Shown here: positions 1-8,062 of the stretch, piece after piece
Layout of the letters: the number at the start of each line of letters is the position of its first letter
Numbering within the stretch: position 1 is the first letter of the stretch
NCBI GenBank assembly: GCA_963834365.1
Contig: CAWIBS010000040.1
Span: forward strand, 1-64,000
Reading direction: 5' to 3'
Source of the DNA: CAWJAP01 sp963834365
GTDB taxonomy: Bacteria; Acidobacteriota; Vicinamibacteria; Vicinamibacterales; Vicinamibacteraceae
Length of the DNA: 64,000 nucleotides
Position numbers and translations under genes: made by a program
The notes under the pieces: generated by a model
The model's input: only the letters and a program-made list of their open reading frames with translations
The model's database searches: none
What the model was told of the DNA's origin: nothing

Positions 1-424
1 GTCGCAGAGCGAAGTGCCGTGGTGACGTCCGCGCTGCGGTTCTACGAGGAAGAGGGCCTCATCCACTCCGAGCGCAACGATGCCGGCCATCGCCGGTACC
101 CGCGCGCGGTCATTCGCCTGGTCGCGTTCATCGTCTTCGCGCAAAAGGTCGGGCTGTCGCTCGATGAAATACGCGCTGAGCTGGCCAGGCTGCCGCGGCA
201 CCGCGTGCCCGAGCGGTCCGACTGGGCGAAGTTGTCAGGCGAATGGAAGAAGAGAATCCCGCGCGCATCGCCGAGCTCGAACGCCTGGAGGCGGGCCTCA
301 GCGAGTGCATCGGTTGCGGATGCCTCTCACTGGACCGTTGTGCGCTGGCCAACCCGGGGATCGGGCGGCGCGCCGGGGTGCCGGTCCGCGCTATTGGATG
401 GAAGGATCTGCGCGCAGTAACTGA
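1..424 (+). CDS. soxR: SoxR-like MerR-family redox regulator (5' cut by window edge, frameshifted)
   Basis: This is a MerR-family activator of the redox-sensing SoxR group. The helix-turn-helix region is open from base 1 (SALRFYEEEGL, then RNDAGHRRY), so the true start lies outside the window. The long dimerisation helix follows. The diagnostic [2Fe-2S] cluster motif CIGCGCLSLDRC is in the frame opening near 243, and the typical tail NPGDRAARRGAGPRY is in a third frame, ending at 424. Two single-base indels (near 245 and 355) therefore interrupt an otherwise normal SoxR. In the family, cluster oxidation switches on the target promoter. No divergent SoxR target can be identified here; the next gene is convergent. 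Confidence 0.8.
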
Positions 425-434
425 CGCCCCGACG

Positions 435-1261
435 CTATTTCCCCGCCCTGCCCGGCATGTGTGCGTCGTCTTTTTCGTTTTCCTGGCAGTAATGCTCGAA
501 CAAATCGGTATCCGGAAGAAGCTCCTCGACAACACTGAATGTGATCGGCTGGGTGAAGATTTTGGGATCGGTGATCGTAATGGTGAGCTCGAGGTGGCCG
601 TAGTCGCGGCGGCGGAAGCGTTCCTCGACGCGCATCTCCGTGCTGTGACCGGTGCCGCGCGCGTCCAGCCAGCCCAGATCGTTGAAGCCGGCGGTGTCGA
701 TCACCAGCGTGTCCCGTCCCATTGGCCGACCGAATATCCCTGCCACGTCGGTGACGGGTCGGCGGGCAGCGCGTCCATCGGTGAAGATCTGGCGGAAAGT
801 GGTCCCCACTTCGTACAGCATCAGGATGGCGGTTGGCGAGTGGATGATCTTGAACGGTTCCGGCAACAGATCGCCGTGGGGTACCCATCGGGGAGACAGT
901 TCAAGGTGGGGTTGAAGACGCCCGGCTGGCTGTGGGCGCGGAGCAGCTCCGCGCCTGCTGCTGTCAGTGGTCGCGCATCAGGTTTGAAATCGGAAAGAAC
1001 GTCCCGGAAATATTTCGAATTGAGCGACTCGCCCAATCCGAACAGCGTGCCTGGAGCGCGTGGGTCGCCCTCCACCTGCCAGATCCCGGAAAGATCCGGC
1101 TTTCCGTTCAACATCGGCACCGGCCCGGTCATGTTGATCTGGCCGTCCGGTGTTCGCGGAGCCCCGGCCATCGGCTGGTTCAACCATTGCGCGCGTACGG
1201 AGGGGCCCGCTCCGAAACATGCGATGACGACGCAGAGCGCACACCGAAAGGGGCTGCGCAT
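435..1261 (-). CDS. Secreted protein of unknown function, GDxLV(V/I)DT family (frameshifted)
   Basis: The start has a clear signal peptide (MRSPFRCALCVVIACFGAG..RAQ), followed by a PRTPDG..PDLSGIWQVEGD segment seen in many soil Acidobacteria proteins. A frameshift near 870 moves the reading frame. The second half carries GRPMGRDTLVIDTAGFND, DARGTGHST and a C-terminal HYCQEN. The same three motifs recur in the proteins at 3842-4664 and 4693-5801, so these are paralogues. The invariant Asp, His and Cys could be functional, but no reaction is known to me for this family. It is predicted to be exported. The gene is followed on the same strand by nothing and preceded, 6 bp away, by the dienelactone hydrolase gene, so the two are probably co-transcribed. 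Confidence 0.65.
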
Positions 1262-1267
1262 GGACGT

Positions 1268-2075
1268 TCAGGCCAGGGCTTTTCCGTAAGCGCGATCAAA
1301 CGGCTCCATGCCTTCTCGGCCTGTGGCTCGTTGTAGACCTGCGAATCGGGAGGGCACCAGCCGTGCGCCGCGCCGGCGTAGACTTCGATTTCCGCGGGCA
1401 GGTTCGCCTTGGCGAACGTCTCCTTCAGACACGTTCTTCTCATTGGGCGACCGCATGTCGTCGTTCTCGGCGATCGTCGATGAGGAACTGCGCCTTGCTC
1501 TTCGCGGCTTGAAGATGCGGGCTGTTCGGCATATCGGTCGCCAGCCCGCCGCCATGGAATGAAGCGACCGCGCCGACGCGATCGGGCACGGCCGCGGCGG
1601 TGCGAAACGCAATCGGGCCGCCCATGCAGTAACCCTGCGTGCCGATCTTCCGGTTCTTGGCCACCGACGATTGCTGGTCCAGCCACCCGATGAACGCCTT
1701 CGCATCGGTCATATGCGTCGTCTCGTTCAGAGCCTGCGCGAGCGGCAGCAGCTGCGGGATTGGCGTCTGCGGCGCCGGCTTCCGCGGTCGGGGCCTTCTT
1801 GACGCGATAGAACGGATTCACCACGAGGACCGAATAGCCCGATTCGGCGAGCCGTTTGCCCATCTGGCGGAACGCCGGCCGCAGCCCGAAGATGTCCGGC
1901 CACACGAGAACACCCGCGCCGTGCCGCTCGCCGGGTGCACGAAGTAGCAGTCGGCGGTGCCGTCCGGCGTCATCACGCTGACGTCCGATTCCGTGACGGT
2001 GACCGCGTTCGCGACCTGCGGCAGCAGCATCGCCATGCCGGCTCCCAACAGGACGCCGAACTGGCGCCGTGTCAC
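1268..2075 (-). CDS. Dienelactone hydrolase family protein, Tat-exported (multiply frameshifted)
   Basis: This is an alpha/beta-hydrolase of the dienelactone hydrolase family, about 265 residues. The N-terminus MTRRQFGVLLGAGMAMLLPQ has a twin-arginine motif and hydrophobic stretch, pointing to periplasmic export. The nucleophile elbow GYCMGG (Cys, codon near 1632) and the downstream AHGWC histidine complete the Cys-His part of the triad; VMTPDGTADCYFVHP at the start is typical of the fold. The pieces lie in three frames, with indels near 1850, 1720, 1460 and 1290. The family tail AYGKALA ends at 1268. Substrate cannot be told; exported relatives often act on lactones or esters. It probably shares a transcript with the 435-1261 gene. 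Confidence 0.75.
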
Positions 2076-2430
2076 CCAGCCGCGGGCTTCGAGTCTTCCT
2101 GATCTTTCTCAAAATGGTCCTGATCGCACATATTCGCTCCTTGTCGATGCCGCTCGACGCGCACACTCAAATTTTACCGTGACACTCTATACCTGTTCCG
2201 TCGCGACCTCGACTCTCGAACCGCTGACTGTCCTGCGACTGTTGACTACGTGCGATCGTCGACAATGTCGTGGATGACAGGAGAAAAAATCAACTGAATT
2301 GTTCATCTCGCGCGGCTGCGATCCGTCCACGCCCGAATGGCCGTCGAGACAATCGCAGGAATTGACTGAAAAAGTCGCGGCTACGCGTACCGCTACGCTC
2401 TCGGTACGCTCATTGCTCCGCCGACGCATC
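2076..2430. other. Divergent intergenic region between dienelactone hydrolase and B3 beta-lactamase genes
   Basis: These 355 bases hold no convincing gene. They separate two divergent genes and must contain both promoters, but I see no strong -35/-10 pair at standard spacing. A TTGACT at about 2243 lacks a well-spaced -10. Open frames here have no family resemblance. Confidence 0.4.
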
Positions 2431-3343
2431 ATGAACAGTCCACGCACGATCACGGTTGCCTGTCTTGTCGGAATCGCGACGCTCGGTCCGGCGCGAACAT
2501 CAGCCACGCACAAAATGGTCCGCCCGACCATCCGGCGGTCACCGTTCAAGGGCAGACCTACACGCCACGGTCGATACTGGCGCGCAACATGGGCACGCCC
2601 GAGGACCAGACGACGCAGTTCCCGCCTCATAAGATCATCGGCAACATCTACTACGTGGGGACCAGGACGCTCAGCTCGTTTCTCATCGTGACGCCGCAGG
2701 GCAACATCCTCATCGACAGCACCTACGAGCGGAACGTGCCGACGATTGAGAAGTCGGTCACGGATCTCGGGTTCAAGTTCTCCGACGTCAAGATTCTGCT
2801 CGGGAACCACGCGCACGGCGATCATCAGGAAGGCGACGCCCTGGTCAAGCAGATGACCGGCGCGCAGGTGATGGCGATGGCCGAGGACGTGCCGGCGCTC
2901 CAGGCGATCAAGCCCGGCGGCAAGGAGCACCCGATCGACAGGATCCTGCACGACGGGGAACGGTGACGCTCGGCGGCACCACGCTCGTCGCGCACCTGAC
3001 GCCCGGCCACACGCGCGGCTGCACGACCTGGACGACGACGGCGCAGGAGGGCGGAAGACCTACAACGTGGTCTTCAGCTGCAGCCTGCGCTCGCCCGGCG
3101 ACGCTGACGCCCGCGATCGTCGACGAGTTCAACCGCTCGTTCAAAATGGTGCGCGCGCTGCCGTGCGACGTGCAGCTCGGCGACCACCCGGCGCAGTACA
3201 ACATGCACGAGAAGTACGCCAGGCTCCAGAGCGGCGGGCCGAATCCGTTCATCGATCCGGCCGACTGCAAGCTCGAAGCGGACATCCAGGAGGCGATGTT
3301 CAAGGCGATCCTGGCCGAGCAGCCCCCGGCCGATCAGCCGTAA
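2431..3343 (+). CDS. Subclass B3 metallo-beta-lactamase (frameshifted)
   Basis: This is a secreted zinc hydrolase of the B3 beta-lactamase group. Starting from ATG 2431 the product has a signal peptide (MNSPRTITVACLVGIATLG). The fold then reads IIGNIYYVGTRTLSSFLI, the zinc motif HAHGDH at 2808-2825, TPGHTRGCTTW with the third ligand near 3010, KTYNVVFSCS, and LGDHPAQYNM with the final histidine. The GCTTW block and the spacing of the ligands are diagnostic of B3 rather than glyoxalase II. Frameshifts near 2530, 2960, 3055 and 3100 break the frame. Many soil bacteria carry chromosomal B3 enzymes, so this is likely intrinsic rather than acquired: there is no mobile element beside it. Confidence 0.8.
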
Positions 3344-3377
3344 CGCTGTGCGTCGGGTAGTAGTGGAGGCGAGCCGG

Positions 3378-3839
3378 CTAGAGGCGGCGAAGCTGAAGCG
3401 GACCCTTTTCGCTGCCGCGCGTAAAGGTGCCAACGATGGTCCGGTTGCCCGCGACCGGGTTCTTGATCGTTCCTTCAAAAGCGATGGCGCCGCCGCCATC
3501 GCTTTTCGGCGCTCGAATTCCATCTTCACGTGGAAGATCGGCGGAATGCCCGTCGATGAATTCTCGCCCTCGGGCGCCGGCTTGCCGGGAGTGATGTCCA
3601 TCACCGCAGACTTGAGCGGCGTCGCGTTCGCGCCGGGATTGATTGTCCCGGTGACCTTTTGTCCGTCCCACTTCATGACGATGGTCAGGTCGTGCTTTTG
3701 ACCGCCGGTCGCATAGTCGCCGTACCAGGTTCCTTCGAGCGGATAGCCTTCCTGGGCCGTCGCGGTCAGGCCGAGCGCCATCACGGTGCGAGAGGATAAG
3801 GCGCGTACAGATCATTCGCATCGGACTCGTCACTCGCAT
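3378..3839 (-). CDS. Small secreted protein of unknown function (frameshifted)
   Basis: This is the last gene of a three-gene minus-strand operon; its start lies 3 bp after the stop of the preceding gene. Reading through one indel near 3790 gives a signal peptide (MRMICTRLILS..MALGLTATAQ). A beta-rich domain follows, beginning YPLEGTWYGDYATGGQKHD, with VMKWDGQKVTGTINPG and, after a second shift near 3500, FEGTIKNPVAGNRTIVGTF. The repeated 'G T W/I .. G T F' strands look like a small beta-barrel of the lipocalin-like kind, but that is only a guess. The name and ligand are unknown. Its tight linkage to two larger secreted paralogues suggests they act together. Confidence 0.6.
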   Translation of the reverse strand: MRVTSPMRMICTRLILSHRDGARPDRDGPGRLSARRNLVRRLCDRRSKARPDHRHEVGRTKGHRDNQSRRERDAAQVCGDGHHSRQAGARGREFIDGHSADLPREDGIRAPKSDGGGAIAFEGTIKNPVAGNRTIVGTFTRGSEKGPLQLRRL

Positions 3840-3841
3840 GA

Positions 3842-4664
3842 TTAAGGAACGAAGAAGCGCGTATTGTCGATGTCTTCCTGGCTGCCGAGCATCATCTCGG
3901 GGCCCTGGTTGTTCTGCTGGCAGATGTATTCGAACAGCTCGTCGCCTGGTCTCCAGCGCAAGCTGAACTCGGTCGTCGTCCACGGTGCCGTATAAGCGCC
4001 GGGATCGTCGATCGTCGCCTGATACTTGCAGAGTGTTCATGTCGGTCCGGGTGAACCGCTCGGTGAACTTCAACTGCACGGTATGCGGCGTTCCGCGCGT
4101 GTCCATCCAGAACTTCTCGTTCAGTCCGCGGGTCTCGACGACGAGCGAGTCGCTTCCCATCGGCCGATGGATATCCGTAGTTGGTCGCCTCGATGTTCTC
4201 CGGGAACGAGCGACCATCCATATAGATGATCCGGAACGAATTGGGACCGCCGTTGTCCATGATGTAGATCCGCTGGAGGTCGGCGACCTCGACGAACTCG
4301 GTGCCGTACGGCGTCGAAAACTGCCGCGAGACGCCGGAAGCCTTGCAACGGGTATGCGGTTCGAACTCGTCGATCTGGCGGATGTCGTAGACCGCCGGGC
4401 CCAGGGCTGAAACGGAATCTCTTCCAGTTTTTTCCCGGCGGGCAGCGTGGTGACGTCCGCGCCCCAGCCACCGACTGGCTGACCCGGCACGGCACCGAGA
4501 ATCGGTTTACCGTCCGGCCGGCGCGGCGTCGGCGCCGCGGGAGCGGCCGGAGCGGCCCCTCGCCCTTGCGCCTGCGCGGCGACATCAGGAGCCGCCGTCA
4601 CCACCATCGCCAATCCCAGAACGGTCACCTGCGCAAGCGCGCGGCTCATCAATCGAACTCTCAT
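3842..4664 (-). CDS. Secreted protein of unknown function, GDSLVVET family (frameshifted)
   Basis: ATG 4664 is preceded by a good ribosome site (GGGAGGG). The product opens with a signal peptide (MRVRLMSRALAQVTVLGLAM), then a proline/alanine linker and a PRRPDGKPI segment. Further along come FRIIYMDGRSFP, the signature DSLVVETRGLNEKFWMDTRG followed by TPHTVQLKFTERF, a DPGAYTAPWTTTEFSL block and the C-terminal FEYICQQNNQG. These match the paralogues at 435-1261 and 4693-5801. Indels near 4405, 4170 and 4030 interrupt the frame. It starts 28 bp after the upstream gene's stop and ends 3 bp before the next gene. No enzymatic role is known to me. Confidence 0.65.
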
Positions 4665-4692
4665 CGCGGAACCCTCCCGATGCATCCGAGAC

Positions 4693-5801
4693 TTACGGCC
4701 GGTTGTCCTGGCACAGGAAATACGGCGTCTCTTCGCCCGGCACCCACTTGAACGTCCAGCTGGCCTTCCAGGGCCGGGTGTACGCGCCTGGATCGTCAAT
4801 CGTTACTTCGTATACATCGTCCCCATATCGGTGCGCGTGAATTGTTCGACCAGATGGAGCTGCTCGGTGTGCGGCAAGCCGCCGTTGTCGAACCAGAATT
4901 CCTCGATGAATCCACGCGTATCGACGACGAATGTGTCGCCTTCAAAGCGGCCGCCGGCGTAACCGTAGAACAGCGGATAGTCGTCGTTCCCCTGGAGCTG
5001 CCCAACCTGCTTGCGGCCGTCGGTGTAGAGTGCGGCGGTTGCGGTTGCCGCCGCCCAGAAGGACGAACATGCGCTTGAAATCCGGCTGCTCGACGAACTG
5101 AAACCCGTAAGGCTGTTCGAACTGACGCGGTCCGCCCGGCGGTTTGCACCCGAGGTACAGCGGATCGTGGTCGAGGAACATGCTCTGTCGCATCTTGTAG
5201 ATGCCGATCGCCCAGGGCTGCATCGGCGCGACCTTGGGGGCGTCAGCGATGTTCTTGAGCAGACCGTACTCGTCCATCTGCACGGTGACGCCGTCCTCGA
5301 CGAGGCTGGTCTTGCTCGGATATCCCCAGTAACCAGTCTGTCCGGGCGGCGGCCCGAGCCGCGGGTGACCGTCAGGCCACTTCGGCGTCGGTCCCGTCGC
5401 GACCGGAACGGGCTCGGTGTTCCGTTGGTGCCGATGTAGACCGGCCGGCCGGTGCTTGTCAGCGTCAGCGCCTTGCCGGATATCTGATTGCTCTTGTTGC
5501 GCGCCGGGAAGCCCTCGACGCGGATGACATCGCCGGCCTTGAGCGATGTCTCGCTCCAGGCCTTTCTCGGCCAGGAATCGGACCATCCAGTTCGACGGCC
5601 CACAAGGTCGGCAGCGGCTTGCCATCCACCTTCATCAGCACGTGGACGTACGGATTGGCCCAGTCGATCTGGGTCACCGTGCCCGTCAACGTCAGCGACC
5701 TGTTGAGGTCGAATTTTGCGGCGAGTGTGTGCTGCGCGGGCGCGGAAACCGCGCCAAACAGCATCGCCACCCAGAATACCCCAGACAACAGAATGTCTCA
5801 T
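4693..5801 (-). CDS. Secreted fusion: DUF6152-like domain plus GDTFVVDT family domain (frameshifted)
   Basis: This is the first gene of the three-gene operon. The N-terminal part, after a signal peptide, contains LTLTGTVTQIDWANPYVHVL and LKAGDVIRVEGFPARNKSNQ, the hallmark of the DUF6152 family (a small OB-like secreted domain). It continues without an obvious gene boundary into the second family: LDHDPLYLGCKPPGGPRQF, FEQPYGFQFVEQPDFKRM, GDTFVVDTRGFIEEFWFDNG, LPHTEQLHLVEQFTRTDM and the tail FLCQDNRP. The two families usually appear as neighbours, so the fusion supports a shared role. At least four indels (about 5790, 5590, 5430, 5060) break it. The start at 5801 assumes one of these; ATG 5788 is the alternative. 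Confidence 0.6.
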
Positions 5802-5967
5802 CAGCACTCTCAGCAACTTGGTATGCGCAATATACTCGCGAAGGGGGCGCAAGAACCAAGGATTTTCTGTTTTTTCTGCGGCCAGTGTCTAAAAGTGGCG
5901 CAATTGCAGGAAACGGAGAGTCCGGCGGCGCGTCTCATGCCAAGATCAATTGAATCGGACCAGTCGA

Positions 5968-6896
5968 ATGCTGAACCGTCGCAGGTTTCTTACGGCCACC
6001 ACGACCGCGGGATTGGGCGGTGTGTCGACTTGCTCGCCATTGGCGGGATCGCCGCGAGCGCCGTGAACGATCGCGAGGTGCTGCCGGCGGCACACACGCC
6101 GACTCCAGGCAGCTGGACGACAACGCGATTACGCTCGCGTGGCTCGGCCATGCCACCGTGCTCATCAATTTCTACGGCCTGCGCGTACTCTCCGACCCGA
6201 CATTCTTTCCGCGGATCGGCGTCAATGCCTGGGTCACTTCTATCGGTCCGCTTCGGCTCGTGTCTTGCGCTCTCTTGCCGTCGCAGCTTCCCGAGATCGA
6301 TGTCGTGCTGGTGTCGCACGCGCACTTCGACCATCTCGATACCCCGTCGCTCTCCGCGCTCCCCGGCCGGCCGGCAGCGCTGATGGCGCGGAGCACGTCG
6401 GATCTTCTGCCGCGGAAACGGCGATTTTCCTCAGTGCGTGAGTTGCGCTGGGGCGAATCCGCTCGTATCAACACGGCGCGTGGCGACCTCGAGGTGCGAG
6501 CGATCGAAGTGAAGCACTGGGGTGCGCGCCTGCGCCGCGATACCTATCGCGGCTACAACGGCTACATCCTCAAGCGCGAAGGACGCAGCCTCCTGTTTGG
6601 CGGCGATACCGCCGACACACCTCTCTTTGCCTCGTATCGGCGCCACGGTCCCTATGACGCGGCGATCATGCCGATCGGGGCGTACGATCCGTACATCCAT
6701 AATCACTGCACGCCCGAGCAGGCGGTGGCGATGGCGGATGCTGCTGGCGCGCGGCTGTTCGTTCCCGTTCACCATAAGACGTTCAGTTGAGCCACGAACC
6801 GCCTCACCAGCCGATTGAGCGAACCGAGGCCGCACTCGCCGCGGAGGCGGATCGACTCGTGGTGCGGGACGTCGGGGATACGGTCCGCATCGCGTG
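5968..6896 (+). CDS. Metallo-beta-lactamase-fold hydrolase, UlaG/NAPE-PLD-like, Tat-exported (frameshifted)
   Basis: ATG 5968 opens a twin-arginine leader (MLNRRRFLTATTTAGLGG). After an indel near 6055 the mature domain runs as ITLAWLGHATVLINFYGLRVL, SDPTFFPR, the zinc motif HAHFDH at 6317-6334, VKHWGAR, LLFGGDTAD and GAYDPYIHNHCTPEQ, ending VPVHHKTF. These are the motifs of the UlaG / N-acyl-phosphatidylethanolamine phospholipase D branch (lactonases and phosphodiesterases). An indel near 6785 separates a last segment (LSHEPPHQPIERTEAAL) that ends at 6896. The real substrate is unknown; export suggests action on a periplasmic lipid or lactone. It overlaps the start of the next gene by 3 bp. 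Confidence 0.75.
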
Positions 6897-7503
6897 ACCA
6901 CCACGCCACGCCCTTTCCCGGCGCTGTTATGCCTGCTGTCGTTCATCGCGCTGACATTTGATTTCGCCGCCGCGCAGACGCGCGTCGGCCCGACCCTGGT
7001 GAGCCACGATTTACCGGTTCGGCCCAGGGCTGGAGCATCAGCGGGGATACGCAGACGGCTGCCCCAAGTTCCGCGCGAGCGGCGGTCACCCGGGGGGATG
7101 TATTACCGGAGTCGATGAAGCCCTGGGCGAGACCTGGTAATTTCACGCGCCGATGCGCGGTGTTGGAGCAATTGCCGGCCGCGATCAACGGCACGATCAG
7201 CTTCAGCTTCAAGCAATCAGGGACCGCGGTGAGCCTGATCGACGATGACATCGTAATTGTGGGGCCGGCGGGACGTCTCAGCTACCGGTTCCCAACCGGG
7301 TCCTGGGAGCGATTGGCGGGACTATTCGGTCCAGCTGGCCGCAAGCGAGGGATGGACGTGGAACTGGAATGCGCGGGCGACACAGGCGCAGCTCGAAAGC
7401 GTCCTGGCCGGCCCTACCCGCCTGGAGATCCGCGGGGAATATCGTCACCGGCGACGATGAGGGTTCGCTCGACAATTTCGTATTGACGGCGGCCCCGATA
7501 TAG
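6894..7503 (+). CDS. Secreted laminin B (domain IV)-like protein (frameshifted)
   Basis: A signal peptide (MTTTPRPFPALLCLLSFIAL) is followed by fragments in three frames that together resemble a laminin B / domain IV module: GWSISGDTQ, GTISFSFKQSG, DDDIVIVGPAGRLSYRF, SDWRDYSVQLAASEGWTW, LAGPTRLEIRGEY and a final DDEGSLDNFVLTA. In bacteria such modules occur in secreted proteins and often bind carbohydrate or decorate extracellular enzymes. Here the module is essentially the whole mature protein, so it may be an adhesin or binding protein. Indels near 7030, 7290 and 7440 break the frame. The stop TAG is at 7501-7503. No catalytic domain is visible. Confidence 0.55.
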
Positions 7504-7595
7504 GGGACGCTTGTCGGTGGAGCGGGATGCCCGTATTTATTAGTTCTATCAATTCGGGCCTTAGCCGTCACAGACCATCGTGGGAGGAATGGATT

Positions 7596-8060
7596 ATGGC
7601 TTACTCGTTAGTCGTGAACGGACAGACGCATACGGTGGATACCCCGTCCGAAATGCCGCTGCTTTGGGTCCTCCGGGACACCCTCCATATGAAGGGGACG
7701 AAGTTCGGCTGCGGCATCGGCCAGTGCGGCGCCTGCACCGTGCAGCTGGACGGCACGGCTGTCCGGTCCTGCGTGACGCCGGTTTCGACCGTCGGCGTCA
7801 AGAAGGTCACCACGATCGAAGGCCTGTCCGCTGACGGATCGCATCCGCTGCAGAAGGCATGGCAGGAGCTCGACGTTCCGCAGTGCGGTTATTGTCAGGC
7901 CGGTCAGCTCCTGACCGCCGCCGCGCTCCTCACGAGGATCGCGATGCCCACCGACGCCGAAATCGACACCGCGATGAACGGCAACGTCTGCCGCTGCGGA
8001 ACCTACTTAAGAATCAAGGAAGCCATTCACCTCGCGGCCAACGGCGGGCGGAGGGCGTAG
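7596..8060 (+). CDS. (2Fe-2S) small subunit of a molybdenum hydroxylase (isoquinoline 1-oxidoreductase alpha-type)
   Basis: The protein has 154 residues and is intact. It is the electron-transfer subunit of a xanthine-oxidase-family enzyme. The plant-type ferredoxin cluster motif CGIGQCGACTVQLDG..SC lies at about residues 40-62. The helical [2Fe-2S]-binding domain follows, with CGYCQAGQ near 100 and CRCGTY near 138. ATG 7596 follows a strong ribosome site (GGGAGGA). The next gene, 2 bp downstream, is the molybdopterin subunit; there is no FAD subunit, as in the two-component IorAB type. Such enzymes hydroxylate N-heterocycles or oxidise aldehydes and pass electrons to a cytochrome; the substrate cannot be told here. 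Confidence 0.9.
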   Translation: MAYSLVVNGQTHTVDTPSEMPLLWVLRDTLHMKGTKFGCGIGQCGACTVQLDGTAVRSCVTPVSTVGVKKVTTIEGLSADGSHPLQKAWQELDVPQCGYCQAGQLLTAAALLTRIAMPTDAEIDTAMNGNVCRCGTYLRIKEAIHLAANGGRRA

Positions 8061-8062
8061 CC

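Noticed and set aside
2187..2951. 254-codon minus-strand open frame opposite the beta-lactamase
   Set aside because: It has no recognisable motif, and the plus strand here carries the complete set of B3 zinc ligands.
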